Shown here one piece after another: positions 1-5,868 of a DNA stretch of 8,478 bases (positions within the stretch are counted from its first letter, which is position 1; the number at the start of each line of letters is the position of its first letter). The notes under the pieces are model-generated. The model was given only the letters and a program-made list of their open reading frames with translations, ran no database searches and had not been told where the DNA came from. The translations under genes and the position numbers were made by a program. Source of the DNA: Planctomycetota bacterium (GTDB lineage: Bacteria > Planctomycetota > Phycisphaerae > SM23-33 > FEN-1343); NCBI GenBank assembly GCA_013203365.1, contig JABMQG010000053.1, positions 1 to 8,478 of the forward strand, given 5' to 3'.

Positions 1-150
1 CACAAGGCCCTTCTGGACGTTCCAGGCTGGCTCGAGCGAATGGAGACATTCTACAGGCGATTGTTGGGACACCCTGGCGGCCTGCCGAGGGTTTTTTGCT
101 CAAGCGGGGCCGTCGCGGGACATCCTTGCAGTGCAGATCCGCATGCATGA
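1..150 (+). CDS. Possible 3' end of an unidentified upstream gene (partial)
   Basis: Frame 1 is open from the left edge to a TGA at 148-150. The first third, with residues such as LLDVPGWLERMETFYRRLL, looks like real protein and its third codon positions are mostly G or C. The later part (PRVFCSSGAVAGHPCSADPHA) is less convincing, and a terminator-like hairpin lies inside the frame at 72-97. The end of the frame falls just before the leuD promoter, which fits a gene boundary. I do not recognise the family, and it does not look like the C-terminus of LeuC. It could be a chance open frame, or a gene that really ends earlier through a frameshift. The two other plus-strand frames are also open across the first 70 bases, so frame choice rests on composition only. 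Confidence 0.3.
   Translation, partial: HKALLDVPGWLERMETFYRRLLGHPGGLPRVFCSSGAVAGHPCSADPHA
72..97 (+). terminator. Putative rho-independent terminator upstream of leuD
   Basis: CCCT (72-75) pairs with AGGG (88-91). GGC (76-78) pairs with GCC (84-86) around a 5-nt loop, with G87 bulged. Six T residues follow at 92-97. This is the classic layout for plus-strand termination and would insulate leuD from upstream transcription. No plus-strand frame has a stop before the hairpin, so it would lie inside any gene reading through here. That lowers confidence. Confidence 0.42.
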
Positions 151-155
151 AACAT

Positions 156-183
156 TTGACCGATTCGCCGGCTGCGATAGAAT
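156..183 (+). promoter_or_regulatory. Sigma70-like promoter of leuD
   Basis: A TTGACC -35 box (156-161, five of six consensus bases) is separated by 16 nt from a TAGAAT -10 box (178-183, five of six). The start point would be near 190, giving a 5' leader of about 39 nt before the leuD ATG at 229. No leader peptide or T-box-like structure is evident in that leader. The call rests on sequence only. Confidence 0.5.
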
Positions 184-214
184 GACCGCCTGTGGATTCA
201 CCTGCACACACGAT

Positions 215-220
215 GAAAGG
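215..220 (+). promoter_or_regulatory. Ribosome binding site of leuD
   Basis: GAAAGG ends 8 nt before the ATG at 229. The spacing is good and it supports this ATG as the start, directly ahead of the conserved N-terminus of the family. Confidence 0.55.
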
Positions 221-228
221 TCTCGATA

Positions 229-789
229 ATGCACACGAGCGTCAGCGGAAAAGCGTACGTCGTTGGTGACGACGTGGACACCGACCAGATCATCCCGGCT
301 GAGTACCTCAGCTACAACCCGGCTATCGCCGAAGAGCGCAAGTACTTCGGCATTTACGCCCTGAGCGGCGTCCCTATCGAGCAGGCCGGGCTGCCTGATG
401 GGAATACGCCTTTCATGGCCGACGGCGAAGTTTCCAGCGAGTTTTCCGTCATAATCGCGGGCAGAAACTTCGGGTGCGGCAGCTCGCGCGAACATGCGCC
501 ACTGGCAATAAGCGCCGCCGGCGTGGGTGTCGTGGTGGCCGAGTCTTACGCCCGCATCTTCTACCGCAACAGCATCAACGGCGGATACCTTATGCCGTTG
601 GAGACATCTGACAGGCTCATCGACCAAATCAGCACGGGCGACGAGGTCGAGGTCGATCTTAGCAAGCTGACACTGACGAACCACACTATCGGGAAGACTT
701 TCGGCCTGAAAGGGCTGGGCGATGCAGCGGAAATCGCCCAGGCCGGCGGCATCTTCGAATACGCCCGAAAGACGGGCATGCTGAAGTGA
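229..789 (+). CDS. leuD: 3-isopropylmalate dehydratase small subunit (LeuD)
   Basis: Small (swivel-domain) subunit of isopropylmalate isomerase. With the iron-sulfur large subunit LeuC it interconverts 2- and 3-isopropylmalate in cytoplasmic leucine synthesis. The 186 residues show the family signatures in order: DTDQIIPAEYL (17-27), GRNFGCGSSREHAP (78-91, substrate-binding Ser/Arg loop) and ARIFYRNSINGG (108-119). Its length matches the short plant, cyanobacterial and archaeal type rather than the roughly 200-residue enterobacterial type. The loop after IIPAE reads YLSY, which from memory is nearer the isopropylmalate-type YLVY than the homoaconitase-type YLRT, so LeuD is preferred over HacB; this is inference. 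A promoter, an SD site and possibly a terminator lie upstream. leuC is not adjacent within the window. It ends 69 nt from the convergent end of the secretion operon. The family call is secure. Confidence 0.95.
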   Translation: MHTSVSGKAYVVGDDVDTDQIIPAEYLSYNPAIAEERKYFGIYALSGVPIEQAGLPDGNTPFMADGEVSSEFSVIIAGRNFGCGSSREHAPLAISAAGVGVVVAESYARIFYRNSINGGYLMPLETSDRLIDQISTGDEVEVDLSKLTLTNHTIGKTFGLKGLGDAAEIAQAGGIFEYARKTGMLK

Positions 790-858
790 CGGCAATCGAC
801 AGCCGACCCAGCGCGAGCGGCCGTCGCTATCAGCAACCGCCCCGGCGGCAGATGTGAA

Positions 859-1545
859 TCACTTCTGTTCATCCTCGATATTCTTGATTGTTTCAAGGCT
901 AATGACCGGCTGGGTAGCAGGCTGGGATGACGGTTCCCGATCGGTCGGCGCCAAGTGTTCTTTGGCCCAGGCGATCCACTGCGGGCGATGGTCTTTCGTC
1001 ATGATTTCGCGCAACAGCAGGCGGGTTTGCTCGTCGTTTTGGTTTGTGCGGACATTGAGCCTGGCAAGGTTGCCGACGACTTCCATCGATTCCGGGGCCA
1101 AAGCCAGCGCCTTTTCGTACCACTCGGCGGCCTTGTCCGGCTGGCCGGCGGCCTCGAAGAGCAGGCCCAGATTGTTGCACGGGGCGTGGGCTTTTGGCAT
1201 AAGCTTGGCGGCGCACTGGAATTCCCAAGCTGCATGGTAGTATTTCTTCTGCTTGAAATAGACGGCTCCCAGGTTGTTGTGGGCCGATCCGAAATACTTG
1301 TCCGCCGCCAGGGCCGACTTGAGCTGTTTTTCGGCCTCTTCCAGATTGGCCTGGCCGATCAGCTCCACTGCCCTGGCGTTGTGGGTTCGAGCCGTATCCG
1401 TGAGCCTGTTGGGCGGATCGACAAGTGTCTGGTACTGGCCGGCGTCGGGGCCCCTGTTGCTCTGGCAGCCTATCGAGACCAAGAGTGGAACTATCATCGC
1501 TATTTCGATCAAGTGTCTTTGCATGACGGCGTTTCTCGTTTCCAT
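859..1545 (-). CDS. TPR-repeat protein with putative lipoprotein signal, last gene of the T2SS operon (candidate pilotin/assembly factor)
   Basis: 228 residues. The N-terminus has a hydrophobic stretch (about 12-26) ending VSIGC, so Cys27 could be lipidated. The -3 residue is Ser, so the lipobox is imperfect. Starting at Met8 (ATG at 1524) would give a more usual 20-residue signal, but the upstream ATG is kept as the longer frame; neither has a clear SD. Three TPR units are readable: about 54-87, 88-121 (SAHNNLGAVYFKQKKYYHAA) and 121-154 (NNLGLLFEAAGQPDKAAEWY). A degenerate fourth runs to about 185. A polar Ser/Pro/Thr/Gln-rich tail with SSQPATQP follows. It lies 27 nt after gspM on the same strand, which suggests co-transcription. 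TPR lipoproteins of the PilF/PilW type act as pilotins that place secretins in the outer membrane in type IV pilus systems, so a similar role here is an inference from context. A generic TPR scaffold is the alternative. Confidence 0.75.
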   Translation of the reverse strand: METRNAVMQRHLIEIAMIVPLLVSIGCQSNRGPDAGQYQTLVDPPNRLTDTARTHNARAVELIGQANLEEAEKQLKSALAADKYFGSAHNNLGAVYFKQKKYYHAAWEFQCAAKLMPKAHAPCNNLGLLFEAAGQPDKAAEWYEKALALAPESMEVVGNLARLNVRTNQNDEQTRLLLREIMTKDHRPQWIAWAKEHLAPTDREPSSQPATQPVISLETIKNIEDEQK

Positions 1546-1547
1546 AG

Positions 1548-1564
1548 TTTTTTTTAAAAAAAAA
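1548..1564. other. T8A9 homopolymer tract between gspM and the TPR gene
   Basis: Eight T (1548-1555) are followed directly by nine A (1556-1564) on the plus strand, in an otherwise GC-rich window. Read on the minus strand it is T9A8, ending 2 nt before the TPR start codon. It occupies most of the 27-nt gap and takes the place of an SD site. TATGAT just upstream on the minus strand (1569-1564) resembles a -10 box, but there is no good -35 box. There is no GC-rich stem before the T run, so it is not a standard terminator. Confidence 0.6.
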
Positions 1565-1572
1565 TCATAAAA

Positions 1573-2079
1573 TTAGGGATCGTATATCAGGTACGTCAGT
1601 GTGATCTCCGCGGTCCATAATGGCCCAGTGTCTTGGGGTTCTGGTGCACTTAGCCGAATCGATTTGGCGTTAAAGCCCTGCTGAACGCCCAGCATCTTGT
1701 GTATAAATCCTACCAGTTGTTCGAGCGTAACTTTTCTCAAGAGCACGTGGGTGGGCTTTTCCTTGTAGGCCGTATCATCCAGGCGGCGCGGCGGCTCGGG
1801 TGTGATGCGGATAAGGCTCTTTGCGTCGATACCAACGGACTTGGCCGCGGATTCGATAAGGGCGTTGGTTTGATCAGCGAGCTGTTCCTGCTCCGTAGCC
1901 ACCGGCGGGTGCTGATTGAAGCGTTCGATCTTGGCGGCAAGTTCCTGGCAGGCGGCCAAATCTTTCTCCGCGGCCAGGGCGGCAGTGCGGCTTTCAACGT
2001 AGGTACTGCCACGCCACAGCACAACGGTAGCCAGCACGGAGCCCATCAGCGCCAGCAGGATTGCCTTTCGTCGATTCAT
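1573..2079 (-). CDS. gspM: GspM-like (PilO-like) inner-membrane assembly protein
   Basis: 168 residues with a four-residue cytoplasmic MNRR, one membrane segment (about 6-22), a short coiled-coil-prone stretch (about 30-53) and a compact periplasmic domain (about 73-167). It ends in a beta-strand-like WTAEITLTYLIYDP. This is the layout of GspM and PilO, which pair with GspL or PilN in the inner-membrane platform that couples the ATPase to the pseudopilus. Sequence conservation in this family is low, so the call rests on architecture, length and position directly after gspL. The ATG overlaps the gspL stop in an ATGA, and a GGAGG at 2090-2086 lies 6 nt upstream, so the start is well supported. 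Alternatives are a PilO-like name or an unclassified platform protein. Confidence 0.78.
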   Translation of the reverse strand: MNRRKAILLALMGSVLATVVLWRGSTYVESRTAALAAEKDLAACQELAAKIERFNQHPPVATEQEQLADQTNALIESAAKSVGIDAKSLIRITPEPPRRLDDTAYKEKPTHVLLRKVTLEQLVGFIHKMLGVQQGFNAKSIRLSAPEPQDTGPLWTAEITLTYLIYDP

Positions 2080-3449
2080 TTGGCCCCTCCGGCGGCGGCG
2101 ACAGGCCGTCTTCTATTGGCGGCTGGATTGCCGACCAGCGTGAACGCCACCTCGTCCTGCTTTCGGGCCAGGTTTTCGGTGCGCGGCGGCTCAACAATCA
2201 ACCCCGTCAAGGTGAGTGACTGAGCAAAGGTACCGGCGTCGGTATGGTTTCTGGCCTGCCCTTCGATGAGTATGCCGGTCGGCTCGATGCGCATTTCCAG
2301 AATTCGCAGGCGCAGGTCCGCCGGCATGCTCGCGACGATCCGTCTAAGCGTGTCCAGGGCACATACCTGCTCGGGAACGGCGCCGTCTATCCCCCTGACG
2401 GCAGAGAGCCTGCGAAGGTCGCTTTGAAGCGAACTCTTTACGTTGACAGGAATACTTCGGTTGGGATAGAGCCGGCCGAATTCAGCCGTTTGTTTCCGCT
2501 CGTATTGCCCGGCGACGGCGTCATATCGGCTGCCGCGATAGAACAACATACCTGCCAGGAGGATCATCAAACCTATCCCAAGCATCACGGCCAGGCGCAG
2601 CAAGCCTGACAGTGGCGCCCAGACGTTGGTCAAGGCCAGACCTCCGCGTCTAAAATCGACCCATCCGGCCTTGTGGCCGGCCAAAACGGCCTTCGCCGCG
2701 TAAGATGCGGCGCCGAGCGTTGAGGCGTCGTCCTGTAATTGAACCGCAAGGCCCGTATCTCGCTTCAGGGCCGCAGACATTTCCTCACCCAACGCTCCGA
2801 CAAGGGCGGCGGTGGCGCAGCCGTTCCCGGCAGGCCTGATGAGCATGTCGGCACGTATGCAGCGGACCAGTTCGGCAGTATCTGCCGCCACTGTATGCCA
2901 TGCGGCAGGCTGACCCTGTCGCATGCGAAAGACGTCCACGTGGCCCATGTCGGCAAAGATCGTGTATTCATCGCTAATCGTCTTTTCGTGGGTCAGGTGC
3001 CATAGGGCCAGCATGGCGGCCGGGCAGATAACGGCGGTCTCAATGCCCACATCGGCCAGGGCATCGACGATGGCGCGCACCCGTTCGGTGTCAACGGCCA
3101 TGCCTAGCGATCGTCCAGCGACAGCCGGCAGGAAGTCTGCCGTGAGCCGTTCGACCTCAAGCGGCATCTGCTCCTCCAGGCGATACATCATAGCGTTGTA
3201 GCGGTCCTTTCGCGGAAGGTTCCCGCAGTCGATCTCCGCCGTCATGACCATCTCAGCCGGTAGCGCCAGGCACACCCCCCCGCCGTCGTACGCCAGTTCT
3301 GCCAAAGCGGCCGCAATCCGGTCGGCCGGTGGCGGCTGATCCGGCTGGCAGGCTGCTTCCACTTGGCGCAGCTGCACTTGCTCGCCGGTGACGCTCGCGA
3401 CGGACCAGCCGGCCCGGTCAAATGCAACCAGGAATGCCCCGGAGCTCAC
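2076..3449 (-). CDS. gspL: GspL: actin-like cytoplasmic / PilN-like periplasmic platform protein
   Basis: 457 residues from the preferred GTG start at 3449. Residues 1 to about 265 form a PilM-like, actin-fold cytoplasmic domain that in this family binds the N-terminal domain of GspE. It includes NLPRKDRYNAMMYRLEEQMP, DMGHVDVFRM and a final FRRGGLALT (from 266) that matches the strand leading to the membrane in GspL/PilM-PilN proteins. A single transmembrane helix spans about 282-303, and a PilN-like periplasmic domain follows (about 304-445) with LRRIVASMPADLRLRILEM. The frame extends 15 codons upstream to another GTG at 3494, but that would overlap the preceding gene by 49 nt. The GTG at 3449 overlaps the preceding stop in a GTGA and has AGGAGG 5 nt upstream, so it is chosen. 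The C-terminus is short and Ala/Gly/Arg-rich. The L identity is supported by its neighbours C-like and M. Confidence 0.88.
   Translation of the reverse strand: MSSGAFLVAFDRAGWSVASVTGEQVQLRQVEAACQPDQPPPADRIAAALAELAYDGGGVCLALPAEMVMTAEIDCGNLPRKDRYNAMMYRLEEQMPLEVERLTADFLPAVAGRSLGMAVDTERVRAIVDALADVGIETAVICPAAMLALWHLTHEKTISDEYTIFADMGHVDVFRMRQGQPAAWHTVAADTAELVRCIRADMLIRPAGNGCATAALVGALGEEMSAALKRDTGLAVQLQDDASTLGAASYAAKAVLAGHKAGWVDFRRGGLALTNVWAPLSGLLRLAVMLGIGLMILLAGMLFYRGSRYDAVAGQYERKQTAEFGRLYPNRSIPVNVKSSLQSDLRRLSAVRGIDGAVPEQVCALDTLRRIVASMPADLRLRILEMRIEPTGILIEGQARNHTDAGTFAQSLTLTGLIVEPPRTENLARKQDEVAFTLVGNPAANRRRPVAAAGGAK
2086..2090 (-). promoter_or_regulatory. Ribosome binding site of gspM
   Basis: On the minus strand GGAGG, inside the last codons of gspL, is followed by 6 nt and then the ATG of gspM at 2079. 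Together with the ATGA stop/start overlap this indicates coupled translation. Confidence 0.7.
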
Positions 3450-4042
3450 AGGTCCCTCCTTTTCAATTCCACGTATGGGTTCCTCTGCATCCACTCCCTT
3501 CTCTGTTTGCGTTGATCCGTCTTTTTGATGTTCTTTTGCACCTTTTGTATCATCTTGGACTTTTTCAGCTTAAGCGTCATCCGTTTTCCATCCAACATCA
3601 CAGTGGCTGAATCGGCGGTAATGTCAACGACCTCGGCCCTATCGATCGTCTCTCCCACCTGGACCAGTTTCGACGTGCCTGACTTGCCCATGATTATCGC
3701 GTAGGCGAAGGCCTTCTCCAGCACGACCCCTGCCAAGTGCAGGTTGCTTTTCGGCTCCTCGGCCGGCCTGGAGACAACGGGCGGCGGCTTGGGATCGAAA
3801 AGGGGCCCTCTGAGGTTCTTCTGGAAGATGACGCCGTACGCACCCAGCGGCTCTGCCTCCTGTTGCCGTTGGTGTGATGGGTCCGAGCGGCGAACCGCAG
3901 GGGAATCGACCACGTCGCCAGTCCTAAGTGGAACCACGACAAACCCGCACGCGCAAGATACGATCGCCATCGCCAAGACAATGCTGGCCATTGCCAGGAT
4001 GCGTTTTCGCTTTCGAATCGCCCTTACCATTGCAGTAGCCAT
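3446..4042 (-). CDS. GspC/PilP-like periplasmic linker protein with basic C-terminal tail
   Basis: 198 residues. A basic N-terminus (RAIRKRKR) precedes a hydrophobic segment (about 15-37), and a Pro/Gln-rich linker runs to about 66. YGVIFQKNLRGPLFDP (69-84) resembles the N-terminal strand motif of the GspC homology region. LHLAGVVLEKAFAYAIIMGK (101-120), then KLVQVGETIDRAEVVDI and SATVMLDGKRMTLKL (about 145-159), complete a small beta domain. In GspC and PilP this domain contacts the secretin N0 domain and links inner and outer membrane parts. No PDZ or coiled-coil domain follows: residues 160-198 hold 15 Lys/Arg against 4 acidic residues. IVSC at 27-30 is also a good lipobox, so a PilP-type lipoprotein is possible. 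The ATG overlaps the gspK stop by 19 nt; an in-frame ATG at 4030 is an alternative. No symbol is assigned because GspC and PilP cannot be separated here. Confidence 0.75.
   Translation of the reverse strand: MATAMVRAIRKRKRILAMASIVLAMAIVSCACGFVVVPLRTGDVVDSPAVRRSDPSHQRQQEAEPLGAYGVIFQKNLRGPLFDPKPPPVVSRPAEEPKSNLHLAGVVLEKAFAYAIIMGKSGTSKLVQVGETIDRAEVVDITADSATVMLDGKRMTLKLKKSKMIQKVQKNIKKTDQRKQRREWMQRNPYVELKRRDL
3455..3460 (-). promoter_or_regulatory. Ribosome binding site that fixes the gspL start
   Basis: On the minus strand a perfect AGGAGG (3460-3455) is followed by 5 nt and a GTG at 3449-3447, which overlaps the TGA of the preceding gene at 3448-3446. It is among the strongest SD sites in the operon and decides against the upstream GTG at 3494. 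Confidence 0.8.
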
Positions 4043-4902
4043 TCCTGCCGATTCTCTCCGGATTCATCCTCCCGGGCGGCATAAAACTGATACCAGTTTC
4101 TCGTAAGACCCTGTGCAACAACCCAAAGACCATGACACAGCGAAGTGTCGGTCAATAGCGGTTCGACCTGCTTGGCGTTTTCTCTGGACAGTTCCAGTTG
4201 GCTCATCGCCTCTCGCAGCCGGCACTGCGGCGAAGTCAGCCTTATCCGCAACAGTTGGTTGATCTGGTATTCCGTAAGCAGACCTGTCAGCATCTGTCGC
4301 AGAACACCCTGTTCGGCTCTCTTGAAGTTGACCTTGCCGTCGCTCCAGCAGGTGATCCGGTCGGTTATGAGTTTATCGAAGCCCTTGGCCATGATTAGCC
4401 GACTGGGATGCTCGACCGCCAAGAGCTGATCGAAGCTGGTGTATACCTCCGGCGTGGGGCCTTTGGACGATATCTTCGGCTCCGCCGGACGCAGCCGCAC
4501 CGGCAAAACCAGGCGTAAGTCAGTTTGAAGCTGTCTTATGCCTTCGACCAGCCCGCGTTGGCCACGACGAGAGGCCAGGAAGTTCACGTTGGCCTTGGCC
4601 TGCTCGTCGGAAACGATCAACTGGAACTTCACGGAACCCAGCGTTATGTCCCGGCGAACGTTAACGACCGCCCCGCCACCTGCGGCGGACAGCTCTTGAA
4701 GAATCGTTTCCGCCGCAGGCAGGAAGACGGCCTTGCAGCTTATCGCGCCCCAACGCACCTGGAGCTCCATCGCCACTCTGCCGGCGCGAATGGCCTGCTG
4801 GCAAGAGTTTCTCACCGACGTGCCGAGGGCCGTCGCGGCGACAGTAATAACCAGCAGCACGATCAGCAGTGCGAAGCCGGTATTGCGCGATCCATGTTTC
4901 AT
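4024..4902 (-). CDS. gspK: GspK, minor pseudopilin at the pseudopilus tip
   Basis: 292 residues from the ATG at 4902. The leader MKHGSRNTG is followed by a hydrophobic helix FALLIVLLVITVAATAL, typical of a class III signal peptide cut after Gly. Position +5 of the mature chain is Ile instead of Glu, as expected for GspK, which caps the tip and needs no partner above it. SDEQAKANVN (about 98-107) matches the DE-x-G-K-x-N-x-N type motif of the family. The protein is much longer than the other pseudopilins, also typical of GspK. An in-frame TTG at 4914 would add four residues; the ATG is preferred because the leader is then of normal length, but neither has a convincing SD. It follows gspJ by 23 nt and overlaps the C-like gene by 19 nt. 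GspK carries the large alpha domain that organises the I-J-K tip complex. Confidence 0.88.
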   Translation of the reverse strand: MKHGSRNTGFALLIVLLVITVAATALGTSVRNSCQQAIRAGRVAMELQVRWGAISCKAVFLPAAETILQELSAAGGGAVVNVRRDITLGSVKFQLIVSDEQAKANVNFLASRRGQRGLVEGIRQLQTDLRLVLPVRLRPAEPKISSKGPTPEVYTSFDQLLAVEHPSRLIMAKGFDKLITDRITCWSDGKVNFKRAEQGVLRQMLTGLLTEYQINQLLRIRLTSPQCRLREAMSQLELSRENAKQVEPLLTDTSLCHGLWVVAQGLTRNWYQFYAAREDESGENRQEWLLQW

Positions 4903-4925
4903 TCTGATAATCAAGTATGTCCCGC

Positions 4926-5480
4926 CTATCTGGTGCGGAGGTTAAAGGACTTTTCCTCTTTTCGGGGCGTGTCGAAGCCGACGGTAACGGTCGTCGCCGA
5001 CGGCAGTTCGAGCCAGCCTTGTTCGTTGGCTTTTTCGTCGGCTTGTTCGACGGGTTCGACGGATTGCAGACCGACCGTCCCCACGCCCGCACATATCAGC
5101 TCGGTCATCACGTGTTCGCCTTTGTCGGTGAATTCCTGCCGTCGCACCAGCCAGCTGCGTGGACCGATTCTTTGCTTCTCATAGAAAACCGTTGTCGGCA
5201 GATGCTGAAACTCAAACGTCACGGCATCCAGTCTCGCGTTGGCCAGCAGGGCAAAGCCGTTATCAGTGTTTCGAAAATGCGAGGCGTTGGCCAAGTCCAT
5301 CAACAACAGCCCTTGCAGATTCGCCTCCAGCGAAGAGGCCGCAAGCTGCTGCTGATCGACGGTTTGCCCACGCGAGACGGTGGTCGATACGGCCAAGGCG
5401 GCCGCCCCGATCGCCGCTGCAATGGCAAGCGCCACCGACACCTCAATCAGCGTCATTGCCTTAGATATTCTTGTCTTCAT
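4926..5480 (-). CDS. gspJ: GspJ, minor pseudopilin
   Basis: 184 residues. The N-terminus MKTRISKA is followed by MTLIEVSVALAIAAAIGAAA, a prepilin-type helix with Glu at the expected +5 position. The residue before the presumed cut is Ala8, where Gly is almost invariant in the family. The segment LLLMDLANASHFR (59-71) resembles the conserved Asp region after the GspJ helix. The remaining globular part is weakly conserved, and the name depends partly on its position between gspI and gspK. GspJ joins GspI and GspK in the tip complex that starts the pseudopilus. The ATG lies inside gspI (20-nt overlap). Starting at Met9 would remove the leader altogether and is unlikely. Confidence 0.85.
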   Translation of the reverse strand: MKTRISKAMTLIEVSVALAIAAAIGAAALAVSTTVSRGQTVDQQQLAASSLEANLQGLLLMDLANASHFRNTDNGFALLANARLDAVTFEFQHLPTTVFYEKQRIGPRSWLVRRQEFTDKGEHVMTELICAGVGTVGLQSVEPVEQADEKANEQGWLELPSATTVTVGFDTPRKEEKSFNLRTR

Positions 5481-5868
5481 TATTTTTCACCAGCAGTATC
5501 TCTACGCGAACGAGCGGGCCTGCATCGGACAGAATCGCCGAATTCGGCAAGTTCAACGCGAAGACTTCCAACGCCACGACCTCGGCGCCGATGGCGGCAG
5601 CGGCTTCGTTTTCGACCACTCGCGTTCGCCACCGCCACCCGCCAGGCCCCCGGACATCACCGCTGCCGTAGCGCGGCAAGGCCTCGCCCTGCAGCCCCCA
5701 GCCGGCGAGCAGATCGTCGGCGACCTTGCACGCCTCGATTCGACAGTCGGCACGCGAGGCCTGCGCCCTCATCCGGGCGCCGGCCAACAGTATCGAGACC
5801 AGCACAGTTCCCATCAGGGCCGTTGCTGCCAGAACCTCAACCAGCGTTACGCCCCGCCGCAACGGCAT
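5461..5868 (-). CDS. gspI: GspI, minor pseudopilin
   Basis: 135 residues from the ATG at 5868. The leader is MPLRRG, then VTLVEVLAATALMGTVLVSI with Glu at +5. A Cys/Ala-rich helix (RADCRIEACKVADDLLAGWG) and a GWRWRTRVVEN stretch match the conserved Trp-rich strand of GspI. About 120-135 residues is normal for GspI. The same frame runs further upstream (ATGs at 5895 and 5967), but those starts would add long non-prepilin leaders and overlap gspH by 59 nt or more. The chosen start overlaps gspH by 32 nt and has no strong SD, so translation probably relies on coupling to gspH. GspI forms the core of the tip complex with J and K. Confidence 0.87.
   Translation of the reverse strand: MPLRRGVTLVEVLAATALMGTVLVSILLAGARMRAQASRADCRIEACKVADDLLAGWGLQGEALPRYGSGDVRGPGGWRWRTRVVENEAAAAIGAEVVALEVFALNLPNSAILSDAGPLVRVEILLVKNNEDKNI

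Noticed and set aside
100..795. 231-codon open frame antisense to leuD
   Set aside because: It mirrors leuD in a GC-rich sequence, has no recognisable motif and covers the leuD promoter and SD site. It is a shadow frame.
790..858. GC hairpin (837-848) as a bidirectional terminator between leuD and the TPR gene
   Set aside because: The stem is only 4 bp and there is no T run on either strand. Convergent termination must occur here somehow, but this sequence does not show a standard rho-independent site.
955..1557. 200-codon plus-strand open frame over the TPR gene
   Set aside because: The minus strand holds clear TPR repeats in the same interval; the plus-strand product has no domain pattern.
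1546..1572. T-rich tract after gspM as a rho-independent terminator
   Set aside because: No GC-rich stem precedes the T run on the minus strand, and only an A:T hairpin could form, so it was kept as a homopolymer tract of unknown role.
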